Positions 12,940-23,804 of a stretch of DNA of 64,000 nt are shown here, in pieces. Numbering within the stretch: position 1 is the first letter of the stretch; every line of letters begins with the position of its first letter. The DNA lies in contig CM073515.1 of NCBI GenBank assembly GCA_037074615.1, positions 15,709,001-15,773,000 on the forward strand, read 5' to 3'. A program made the translations under genes and the position numbers. The notes beneath the pieces were generated by a model. That model worked only from the letters and a program-made list of their open reading frames with translations. It ran no database searches and was not told the DNA's origin. This DNA comes from Leucaena leucocephala (taxonomy: Eukaryota > Streptophyta > Magnoliopsida > Fabales > Fabaceae).

Positions 12940-14858
12940 CATCCTTACATAAGGGATATGTCCTAAGTATTGTAATCATATGTCCATAGGTTTATTACTA
13001 ACATTTATCTCTAATCTCGTTCTCTTCTAACTATCATTGTCTGGTTGTAGACTCTCATTCTAATATTTAAGGATTAACTAGGCTAACTATCTCATTTAAA
13101 CCTTTTTCTATTGGTTTATTATTATCAAGTTAAATTATCTAATTGTATGTCATATGGTATGGGAGCAACATAACTTTCTCATCATATATACTCTACCCTG
13201 CATATAATGCCAAAGGGGAGTATTCATTCATTATAGCATACTCTAACATGCATAATGTTTAAGGAGATGCAATCATTTAAGTATACTCTAACATGTGTGT
13301 GATCACATGAAAACTGCAAGGAGATGTAACTGTTCATTAGAACTTATGGCAACATAACCTATATAATCACATAATTTGCTCAATCATCCATCATACACAC
13401 TACAATTAAACAATTAAGTAGGTAAATTTTAAAGCATTCTTTCCTTTATCACCTTGTCTGCTAGTTCTTGATCATTTATTTAGAAACATGAAATAATTAC
13501 TCATCTAACTCAGGGTGCCACGTTACTCTCCTACTAGGGTATAGACTCAACCCTTCCCTACTTTATCTGACTCTTGATCATTACTCTTTCTTACATAGGG
13601 GAGTGTCTTTATCTTTTAAACTGTGGCTACCTGTTTCTCTCTAGACATCATAAACTTTTTCTAATCTTGCATACATCTATTGCTCTATTAAACTTCTACA
13701 ACTACCTGGGAAAATTTCTTTCTTTATAGCACAAAATTCAATGCATGAATTAACTTCTCAATCATTCAACTCTCACTGTTCATGTGGATAAACTTGGCTA
13801 AGTACTCATCAAAAGGGTTCCTCTTTATCTACTTTAATGCTTAGCCTCACTCTCATCTCTATCTAACTAAGAGGAATGCTTCTCATAAAACTATTCGAGA
13901 AAAACTTCTCAGGTGAGCGGATCAATTTCCATCTATATAGAGTAACTTTTGCATCTCTCTACTATCTCTTAACTTCATCTATCCATAAATTAGTCTCAGT
14001 ATATTCTTAATAGGAATGTGGTTCCTTTTAGTCTTTTTCTTGATCCTGCTAAACTTAAGTTGCTTGGATCTCTGTCATCATCTACTACTATTACTTCTGC
14101 TCTATCGGGTAATCTACCTTAGGACTACTAGGTTACTAATTATTTGTGATGAGGTTCCTCTATTTTAGGAATATTAGCTCTCTATCTATTAACCATCACA
14201 TCTCTTACCTTAGGCCAAGTGCTAAGTTCATTCCTAAGCATGTCTCAATCTAACTTCTGATTATTCTATTCATGAACAGCTAGACAAACAAAGCTTTCAT
14301 AACATAAATCTACTCTTGATGATCACACAAAGGATATACTTCTGAACATGTTCTTAAACTGATCTTTTGTATCTCTGTACATCATATCATCTACCTTGGT
14401 GACACCCTGTTGCCATCCTTTAGTAGATAAACTCTAATGAGGTTAGCCCCTTAATTCTCGTCGTTATCATAACATCTAGTCTCTGTGTATCCCAGTTATG
14501 ATTTGAGTATTGGCTAGTTGTGACACACGTTCTCTATAAACTTTTGTCGTGACCATCTTACTCAACCTGTCACAACTTGATAACTCTATGTTCTTTCATC
14601 ACAACTAAAGGTCTTCTTCCATTGTGACCTAAATATATATTTCTTTAAACATTCTCTTCCAAGATTCCTCATCTAAATAGTACTTTAAGTAGTGAACTAA
14701 TCATAGGGTGGGAATATCCTTAGTTCACTTAAGATTCAGACTTAAGTGATATTAGCTTTCCCAGTAAGTACCCTAACCTTAACATAATGATAACTTTTTA
14801 GGTTTAGGGTCTTGGAATTATCCTATATAATTCTAGAAACTTTGCTCTGATACAAAAG
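12940..14858 (-). mobile_element. Interior of element P, 5' half, to the PBS
   Basis: Non-coding. The minus strand matches the 5' halves of the R, Q and A interiors (for example the blocks near 13130-13330 match 22000-22210). A decayed PBS complement at 14844-14854 has lost one base. No pol or gag motif could be read. Confidence 0.7.
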
Positions 14859-15595
14859 AGTAACACCTTACTTCCATACATCTTAAGGACTATTCAGTAG
14901 CATTTAGAACCACTTACATTACCTTTAAAGTCCATTAGCTAAATGTGAAATTTCATTCTTCACGAGTTACTGTTCATATAGTATAACTAGATTCAGCGAT
15001 GAAGTACAAAAAGATCATAATTAATTCTAGAAACATTAAAATAAAGCATTTCTAAAAGATACAAAAAGCTAACATAATCAAATTTGCAGGAAAAATAATT
15101 TCTCAGACCTAATTATCAGTTAACTGAGTTAACTCTGATATCAAAGTTTATTGTTCATTTGGTCATAATTTCAAAAAATAGATTGTGATCCCCCAACTTT
15201 GGAAACTTAGTTCTCTTTGTATAAACACTAAGATAAGGCTTTCTTGGTGTGAAAACAAAACTTGGCATGTTAAATAAATGGTTGTAAAATTTCATATATT
15301 TATTCCATCTACTATCTTTCATTACATCATAAACATCGTTGCTCAAACTGATCATATAACATTATTACATGGAACAATTCATACATTCATCATATAACAT
15401 TTATATTATCAAATCCCTAACTTCTCTTCATACTTCTTCATCTTATTTTGTCATACATGAACATGTTGGCATTGGGATTACATTGATAAGATGAGATGTA
15501 TGGGGAAATCTCAGTAGCAAATGATACTAAATAATGTATGCATCAATATAAATACTTGTGCTTGCTTGTGAAAGTGTTAACATTATATAATGTGT
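14859..15595 (-). mobile_element. 5' LTR of element P, first part
   Basis: Begins next to the decayed PBS with a mutated TGTAACACC end and runs 737 bp to the insertion point of element A. It continues at 43255: the sequence 'taatg/ttcatgcttcc' joins up as in the uninterrupted LTR copies near 4240 and 47140. Confidence 0.85.
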
Positions 15596-15689
15596 CATAT
15601 CCTACTTTTTCCCTATCTTTATAAGACTGATAGAGGAAATATGTTTGTAAAGGAATGTGATGATAAATAGAGAGGAAAAGTGATTATTG

Positions 15690-17405
15690 TGTAAGGAATT
15701 GGAAGACACGTAGCAACATTTAACTTAAAAAATTTTCCATTCCCTGCGAGGATCTACCGTATGTATTTAAGTCAAGTGGAAAGAAGTATTACCCTCAATA
15801 TTCAGTCACGACTTTCTCAGCTTTTGGTTGCGACGTCCACAGCTTTTCTCCGTGGCTCATGATCTCTTTTCTATCATAAGAAGTCGACGACTCAGGTTAA
15901 CTTCCTCTATTGGTATCCACACAAGCAGCGTTCCAACCACGAACGACGTGCTAGCGCCTCCTGCCCTCTAGGGCTTACTCAAGAATTCATCATCTCTGTC
16001 TCTATTTTGGCAGTTTCTTATTTGCAAACCTTTTGTGGATTCCTGTTCACACTTTTTTCTCTCTCACAACCGTAGCTCCTAAATATCATATATATAGGAT
16101 GCTATGCGTGTTACCACATACTTGGATTTTTGGAATTAATCTTATATTAATTCTGAAATTAATACAATATCATATATATTGTATAATTTGATAAGAAAAT
16201 AATTAAATAAATAGTGTTTGTATTAAATCCATCCCACAGATTTAATTCACCAAGTTATTTAATTTAAAATAAAGATAAGATGGAATTACATTTGATTTAT
16301 TCTCATAAATCAAATTTAAGATATCATATCAATTTGAATTTTAAATTCAAATTGATATGATATCTCATATAAGAGATATTTATAAGATTTAATTTATAAG
16401 GATAAATTAAATCTCTATCACGTTTGATTGTAAATATCTCTTATATATATAATATATATACGAATTTATATATATGAATATAAATATAAATAAATATATA
16501 CATCCACCCTGGATCATTCATTGAATCTGGACATGTCTTAGATTCAATGAATTTGGACATCACAGCTCGTGTTGGGCTATTTTGAGTGTGACCCTGTAGG
16601 TCCATATGAAGTTGACAGTGGGCTATTTACTATACTAACTCACAAGTCGCAAGCAGTCTCTAGCAAGACATCACGACTACCCAAATCATATGAGGATCGA
16701 TGAATGATGTAACCTTTTATATAACCACATCATGTCCCTTTTATCACACGATATTTTGGTAATAGATGAGGCATGGAGAATGTCATCCTCCTATTTATGA
16801 TCGTTACTTTCTCGATCCCTGAGTAGTCTAACTATAGAAATGTAACTACCTTTTCATTACAGTATGGCCATACATTTCTCAGAATCACTCATCGAGGGGC
16901 CCAGTAATATCTCTCTACGAATGTGAGGGACAAATTCCATCTTAACCATTCACATTCCTCCGCATAGATAACCACTAAGCCCGAACATAGTCTTTATGAC
17001 CACTTGGTCAAAAGTGACTTTTGACTAGGTCAAAGCTGAGCATTTGTCATGTAAGAATCCATGATGATCTCAAGTCAAAGGGCATAGTGACATGGTTTGT
17101 ATATGAGAGAGCTTATGACCTAACCCATGCAGCTCTCCCATAGCGGGTCAGTCTAACACCTTGTACTCTTACATGTGTCTATGACTTTGATTTATATCTC
17201 TATACATCTTCAAAGTTATACTGGTCTTATTTCATCTCTGCTCACACATAGATGACCGACCAGGGACATTTAGGATAAGATAATGAGTTATCCAAGGATG
17301 GTCATCACAGTAAACATGCAAATAATATGATAACACAATTAATAAATTCATAAATCAACAATGTTCATAAGGCAATGATTGGCCCCTATGGCATAATTTC
17401 CAACA
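15690..17405 (-). mobile_element. Copia (Angela/BARE-1-like) solo LTR
   Basis: On the minus strand it starts TGTTGGAAATTATGCC, close to the LTR start of BARE-1/Angela elements, and ends CCTTACA. At 1716 bp it fits the roughly 1.8-kb LTR of that lineage. Flanks are TATTG (15685-15689) and TATTA (17406-17410), a target duplication with one change. The Tekay-type LTR of element A resumes on both sides. Neither PBS nor interior is present, so it is a solo LTR. A 47-bp perfect palindrome lies at 16319-16365. Lineage assignment rests on remembered LTR-start similarity. Confidence 0.72.
16319..16365. repeat. 47-bp perfect palindrome in the copia LTR
   Basis: Two 23-bp arms around a single central T, reading AGATATCATATC outward on both strands. 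A second smaller stem with 9-bp arms (TTTGATTTA) lies just left, at 16291-16314. Confidence 0.9.
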
Positions 17406-17410
17406 TATTA

Positions 17411-18785
17411 GACAATGGTATAAAGAAAAGGGACTAAATTGAAAAGTCTAAAAGTTCTATGGTGCAAAAATGAAAGTAGAAAGAAACTTTGGGCTATTAA
17501 GTGTAATTATACAAAGTTGAGGTCTAAAGTATAATTTTAAACAGTTCAAGGGTAAAATGGTAATTAATGAAAGTTGAGCAGGAAAAGACCCAAAAATGCC
17601 TAGAATCAGATTAGTCCCAAATTTTCCAAGTAAATAGAGAAAATTACTTTGATCAGTTTCACGCAACACAGAATTTTGATTTGAGAAAGTGTGAAATTAA
17701 GAAAATGCCCCTGGATGCCCAAATTATACCAGAGATGGATGAAGGGTATTTTGGTCATTTTGGATAGGCAAAAAACATGTCATATAGTAGAAAGAGGATT
17801 ATTTAGAGCCCGGATACACCCTGAGACAGTATAAAGAGGTGTGAAATGATGATTTTGCCCTTAGGGCTAGTACATTGTAAGAAAGGACATTTCTATCATT
17901 TTTCAAGGGATCAATAATTAAGTATTGACCCAGTACAAGTATGTCAATGGCATGAGAAGTCTAGACATTGATTTCTAGGACAGAATATATATCCTGGTAT
18001 ATTATAAAAAATTTGGAACAGAAAATAGTCCGGTTGTTGTGAAACTGCTCCGATCGGTATCGGATTGGACTAGAATTTTTCCAGAAGCTTCCTAACACTA
18101 TGAGCATGCCACCTAGCCCTCTTAGGTGTCCTATGAGCTGTCCCACATGATGTCAAAATTATTCTTTTATGAAAAAGTAAAATCCAAGATTAAATGTGGG
18201 CATTTAGATCAAATGGTAACCAAATCAATCTTGGCCATTCATTTTTCATGGATTTTGGCTATAAATACCCCCTTATTCTGCCCAAAACCGTGGCCTTGTG
18301 ATACCTTGGGGAAACTCTTGCAAAATGAAAACTCAAGCCAAGACAAAGAAGATTCAAGGTTCCAAAGTTCAAGCAAGCTAGAGATTAAAGGTAAGCAATC
18401 TCTCCTAGCTTATTTTCCTTTGATTTGGGAGCTTGAACTTAGGGTTTTCATGGAAGAAAATTTGAGTTTTCTCTAAGGGAAGGTGCTGCCCAACAACCTT
18501 AGATGAAAGGGGAAAGAAGAAATTAAAGTTAGAAACATATGATTGAAGCTTAAACAAACTAATTAAGAGATTGGTTGTTGAATCAAGTTGATATTCTTGA
18601 CTTTGCCTTAATGGAACCTGTTCAGTCTGCACTGTTCAAGAGGGAAGGAAATTGAATTTCAATGATTTAATGCTTCCATTGAATTTAGATGATGATTTTG
18701 TGTGGGATTGGAAAGGTTTTGAACCTTGAAAGCATTGAAATTCCAAGATTGTAGTTTTTGAAATCCGTCTTTGTTACTGTTCACT
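17411..18785 (+). mobile_element. 5' LTR of element A, U3 to U5
   Basis: The plus-strand counterpart of the minus LTR at 57122-60442, read from 'gggactaaattg' repeats through the TATA box (18260-18267) to the 'ttactgttcact' block. There it stops, and the remaining 1.35 kb of the LTR follows in inverted orientation. The reading frames at 18126-18632 are LTR sequence. Confidence 0.82.
18260..18267 (+). promoter_or_regulatory. LTR TATA box of element A
   Basis: TATAAATA followed by a C-rich start region, homologous to the minus-strand boxes at 5394 and 59102. Confidence 0.65.
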
Positions 18786-20138
18786 TGTAACATCCTTACT
18801 TTCATACGTATTAAGGACCAATCAGTAGCATTTAGAACTACTTACAAGACCTTGGAAGTTCATTAGCTAAATCTGGAATTTTACTCTTTCTCGGGTTACT
18901 GTTCATATGGTATTCCATATTACGCAACGAACTTCAAAAAATCATAACTAATTCTACAAAACTTGAAATGAAGTGGTTCAAAAATCTACGTGAATATAAC
19001 ATCTTGGAATTTAATGAAAAAATAATTTCCAGACCAAATGATTATCCAATTAATACAATTTATTCGCCAAAGTTTACTGTTCATTTGGCCAAAAATCCTA
19101 AAAACAGATTCTGGTCCCTTACTTTGGAAATTCAGTTCTCTTTGTACAGACATCCAAATAAAGAATTCTTAGTGTCAAAAAGAATCTTGGCATGTCATAT
19201 AAATATCTGTAAAATTTCATATATATTTTTTCCATCATTTACTATTTTTCATTACATCATGACCATCACTGCTTACATTGGTCATATAGCAACATTACAC
19301 ATTCACATAACATATATACTATCCAATCCCTAGCTTTTCTTCATGCTTCATCATCCTCTTTCATCATTCATAAACCTGTGGGATTGGGATTACATGGAAA
19401 GGGATGAGATTTTGGGGGAAATCTCAGTAGCAAACGGTACTAAACAATACATGCATTAATGTAAATACTTGTGCTTGCTTGTGAAAGTGTTACTATTGTG
19501 TCATGTGCATGCTTCCATGTTACATATGAAATACAATTGGCCAAAGTAAACATATAAACAAAGCTTCATACATAAGCACATAGGCAACAAAATTCAATCA
19601 ATCCATAGCACAATCAAGCATAACATTCAATGCATACAAGTTTAGGATTAGTTTACTACCTTGAATACTTGAGTTTCTTTCACCTTAACTTGCTTCTTTC
19701 TTCTCACTTTCCTTGAACATGTGGCTGCCTCTCTTGGAGCATACCAATCAATTTCTAATATCACATAATCATTCATCAATTACAATCTAACTTCCTTGAG
19801 CATTAAACTCACTTTAACTAACATAACTTCTTCTTGAACATTAATCTCATTAACTTTCCTTAATCTTAACCAATAGAGTTGGTCTTTGAATCTATTGATG
19901 CCTTGACTTTACCCTACACAATTTCATCTTTTGAATCCATTTATGATATTAGAATCATGAAATTCCAGCTCCTTCATCACATGTTGTACAGAACCAAAAC
20001 TGCACTTAATTCTTTCAAAAATTCTCATTTTGATTCCAATGCTTCCCATACTTGTTTCTCTACTTTATCCCACACAACTTTTCATTTTAAAACCATTAGA
20101 AGTATCAAAATCATGAAATTTCAATCACTGTTCATGCG
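18786..20138 (-). mobile_element. Inverted terminal 1.35 kb of the element A 5' LTR
   Basis: It begins exactly at the LTR terminus TGTAACATCC and ends at 'catgcg'. In intact copies (for example 4840-4890) the bases before this point join directly to 'agtgaacagtaa', which is exactly where the plus-oriented part stops at 18785. The two pieces together make one LTR with essentially no bases lost or repeated. Interior sequence begins at 20139 without a PBS. Confidence 0.85.
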
Positions 20139-20194
20139 ATTTCATATATGGATATGGTGTACATCTAAACTTTGATCATCCCTCAGATAATGAA

Positions 20195-20752
20195 GAGAGT
20201 TCAGATGAAAGTATAGGGGATCGATCAAGAAAGTCTACAGTAGACTATCCCATAGATGTTTCTGTAGACTCAAACCTGCAGTCTGGAGGTCATGAAGAGA
20301 TACAACCTGAAGCTCAGTATATCCTAGATAATGTTAAGTCTAGTGACTCTACACAGTATAAGTATATTGGAGTGCCCTCTAACCCTAATGTAAGCCCTAT
20401 TCCCCTGGTGAGAGGACAAATTATAATTGAGGAAGTAGAGTACTAGTACTGGATTATGGGTAGACCATATATTGTTTCTCCTCTACTAGAGTTTGAGGAT
20501 AGAGTTACTATGAGTAATATATCACAATCCCCTAATTCAGATATCCAGTCAGAGTTCATGACAGTTTTTATCCATTCCCAAAGTCCAAGAATATGTGACT
20601 TTATAAAGAAAGATTAGTGGGATGTTCCTGGTCCTAGCCAACCCCAACCTTCTTTGTTAAAGACAGTTAGTATTGACCGTATTGGTCTAAAGAAAGCTGT
20701 GGAGAGTGACTTACTTAGTCCAGGTCAAAGGATGGACAGAAGTAGAGATTAA
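20195..20752 (+). pseudogene. Acidic leader ORF remnant (copy 1), unknown function
   Basis: Not identified. Translating the plus strand gives an acidic, serine-rich protein of about 185 residues. It starts near DNEESSDES, contains blocks such as QPEAQY, DSTQY, LLEFEDRV and DIQSE, and ends with a KKAVES...MDRSRD segment. It is broken by stops (near 20446 and in the 'KKD*WD' region) and has no usable start. The minus-strand copy at 39967-40542 is clearly homologous and better preserved. It sits where gag begins in an autonomous element, so it could be the N-terminal part of a divergent Gag or an extra leader ORF. I see no zinc knuckle or capsid motif. Confidence 0.5.
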
Positions 20753-23177
20753 GAATAGTTAGTTATCTGCAGTTCCTCAATACAGTAGCAAGAATGATAA
20801 ACAGACATATAGTAGAGGGTATTAACTTAATATACTTTAGAGGACTGGTATGAGATGATAGTAAGTCAAGAGTCATGAGACTAAAGATGCCAACCTCACT
20901 GAAGTCTATCAGTTAGAGATTCAGTACAGAGTATAGGCAAGTTAAGCAGTATGAAGCACTAAGATACAAAAGATCAGTTAAAGAAGAGGCTTAAAAGTAT
21001 ATCCTTCGTATGATCATCAGGAGTTGATCTATGTTATGAAAGACTTGCCTAGAAAGGAGCCTAACGTATGGCTTAAGGATAAAGATGTGATGATTAATAG
21101 ATAGAAAGTTAATGTTCCCAAAGCAGAGGGATTCCGTCATAAAGAGATAGTAACCTAATGCTCTGCCCTAGAGAACAAAAATAGTAATGTTAAGTGATGA
21201 ATGAGATCCAAGTGACCTGAATTGGTTAGGATCTAGAGATAGAACAGAAAGGAAGCACAATCTAGTCTAGAGTAGATTGAGACTGATGGACAGAAAAAGT
21301 TAAAAGAATTAAGAGATACGGAAGTTACTCCATATGAGATGGAGAGTGATCCGCTCACTTGAGAAGCTTTTCTCAAAGAAGTTGAAAGGAAGCATTCCTC
21401 TCAATTAGAGAGAGAGGTGAGCATGAGGCTAAGGTTTAGAGCATAGGATAGAGAACCCTTTTGATGGATACTAAATCGAGTTCATTTATATGAACCTTGA
21501 GGCTTAATAAGAGTTACTTTCTCTCGCCTATTAGTAATCCAAGAGGATAAGGGAGAACTTAAAAGTTTGAATGGCATAAGGGATGTGAGCCAGCCCTTCC
21601 TCAGTTAGCTGAAAGAGAATAGCTGACTCGATTATGGATTACTGTGAGGCCAATCACACATAAATCCTTTAGGTTAGAGACATAGAAATCTTACAGGCGA
21701 TAAGAGATGATATGATAGAATAAATATGGCCTAGTAAGTTAGCCATAGATTCAAAGATAAAGTGGCTCCCCTATTCCTCATGTGAGAAAGAGTAAAGAAG
21801 GGTTCAGTCTATACTCTATAAGAGGGTAAAGTGGCAGCCTAAATGAAACAAGTAAATGATTCAGGTTCCTGAATAAATGATCAGGACCTAGTGATTAAGG
21901 TAATGAAGGAACATAATACTTTAAAGTCTACTTGGTTAATTATTTAATTGCAATGTGAGTATAAGGGATGGTTAAGTAGATGTACGTGATAGTGGTATGG
22001 CTTATGTTGCCATAAGATATGATGAGAAGTTGCATCTCCTTGCAGTTGTCATATGATGACATGCATGTTAGAGACTGCTTAAATGATTGCATCTCCTTGC
22101 ATATTATGCAAGTTGAGTATGCTATGATGAATGGATACCCCCTTTACATTACATGCAGGGTAGAGTAGATATGATGAGAAAGTTATGTTGCTCCCATGCC
22201 CTACGACATACAATAGAGCTAGATTGCTCTTGCGATAGAGTAAGATTACTTTTGAAATGAAACCAAGAGATGGACAATATAGCTCATGTAGAGTAATATT
22301 CTTTAGATGAGATGAATATATGATGATAGACATATGCATGGTAGAGCCTATGTAGCTCTCTGTAGTAATGGATATGATAAAGTTATAAAAGATGAGAATG
22401 ATCTGAGAAGTTCCTAAGTGATAGAAGAAATGAGTAAAGTCCTAATAGATAATATTGGCTTCTGAGATAATTTATGGGGAATTATCTGTGGAGTTAGCAA
22501 CTGTGTGAAAGTGACTAACCTTGTAACTTTGTCCATTAGTTTAGATCTTCTAGAGATGAGAATACAGTATAACAGAATCGCAGTAGATTTTGGAGGATTG
22601 TAGTTAGATCCTAGTATGGCTCCTAGAGAATAGAATTCTAGGGTCACAGTTAGATCCTGAAGAGGCTTACGGTTGATCCCAGTAGATCCCGAGGGTCGCA
22701 GTAGACCTAGCCTAGAGAAAGAAAGTATTGAGCCATAAGTACAGTATTTCTTTGGAATGATGAATACTAAGGAAAAGTTATGGTATAGAAGCTTCACAAG
22801 TTAGTTAACTCGTAACAGAGAGAGTACCTATGATGTTAGTTTCAGATAGCCTTATTACTATTAGGAACTGAACTCAAAATATTCTTACACGTAACAGGAA
22901 CTCAGTGATCAAAATTAAAGTTGTTAATCTCGAGTCCCAAGGATGTATAAGAATATTTCATAAGATATTAGAAAGGGTCAAATAAGAGTAAAGAGATCCT
23001 TACAATGAGATTACCAAGAATAAGAATGAAAGATAAATAGATCCTCCAGATAAGGATAAAAAGAGATTAGAAGGCTGGATAGACCAAACAGAGATAGTAT
23101 AAGATGGGACTAAGATAGTAAAGTACTAGGGTTGGAGCTTGTTAGCATTGGTGCTTCAGATTTATATCTGCACTTTT

Positions 23178-23229
23178 CAGTTAAGCGTGCTCAGGCAAGG
23201 GTAATTCAATTATGGGTGACCCCCTAGGA
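23178..23229 (+). other. 5S rRNA-derived segment in element A
   Basis: CAGTTAAGCGTGCT followed by a diverged middle and ATGGGTGACC, aligning with the box A to box C region of plant 5S rRNA. It is more diverged at its 3' side (CCTAGGA instead of CCTGGGA) than the copy in R. Confidence 0.75.
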
Positions 23230-23688
23230 TGTGATAGAAAAAGGTGTAAATGCCATAAAATTTGGCATATATACACCAAGCTATGTAAAATGATAGAAAG
23301 AGCTATGAAAAGCTAGAAAGGGTTATGAACAATAAGAGACTAGAACCCTTATGTCAAGTCCAAATGAAATGGATTTGAAAAATAGACTATGATGTAGCCA
23401 GATATGGCCAGATATACCATGTTATAATATGATAAATATGAAATGAGTTATATTATGAAAAGTATGTAATGAGATACGTTATGAGATATATGTATTGAGA
23501 AGTACAATATGAAGTAGCTTTATAGCTAGCCCCATAAACAGATTGAGAGGCTTCCTTTTTGAAAAGGATAAGATGTTTGAATGTTAAGTTAATTGTGAAA
23601 GAGAAAATGAGAGCTTTCACTCCTTGCATGAAATGCCAGGCATTATGTTATGTTACATTATGTTATGTGATGTTTACAGTATATGCTA

Positions 23689-23804
23689 AAGCTCCGAATG
23701 TTAGAGCAGTGCAAGCTCTGAGTGTTAGAGCTGTGCAAGCTCTGAGTGTTAGAGTTGTGCATATTAAGAAAAGGAATGCTTGAGCTCTGATGTTAGAGCT
23801 TTGC
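23689..23804 (+). repeat. 24-bp hairpin repeat array, element A
   Basis: Three adjacent 24-bp units (23689, 23713, 23737) of the form AAGCTCTGAGTGTTAGAGC plus a TGTGC tail, then a 20-base spacer and a fourth unit at 23781-23804. In most units AGCTC(T) pairs with (A)GAGCT around a short loop. Confidence 0.8.

Noticed and set aside
12940..14858. gag or pol coding remnants in the P interior
   Set aside because: No frame shows zinc-knuckle, protease, RT, RNase H or integrase motifs; it aligns to the non-coding interiors of R and Q.
3535..15595. A single element with LTRs 3535-10005 and 14859-15595 (+43255-45717)
   Set aside because: The two LTRs are of different types (Y and X) at their outer ends, and the Y LTR has its own TSD TTAGT, so it is a solo LTR inside P.
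18126..18632. Frames of 116 and 75 residues near the TATA box of element A, with a related one at 58893-59138
   Set aside because: Shared LTR sequence around the promoter; opposite-strand frames over the same bases, no domain.
23689..23804. CRISPR-like repeat array
   Set aside because: Units are directly adjacent 24-mers without unique spacers, in a plant retrotransposon interior.
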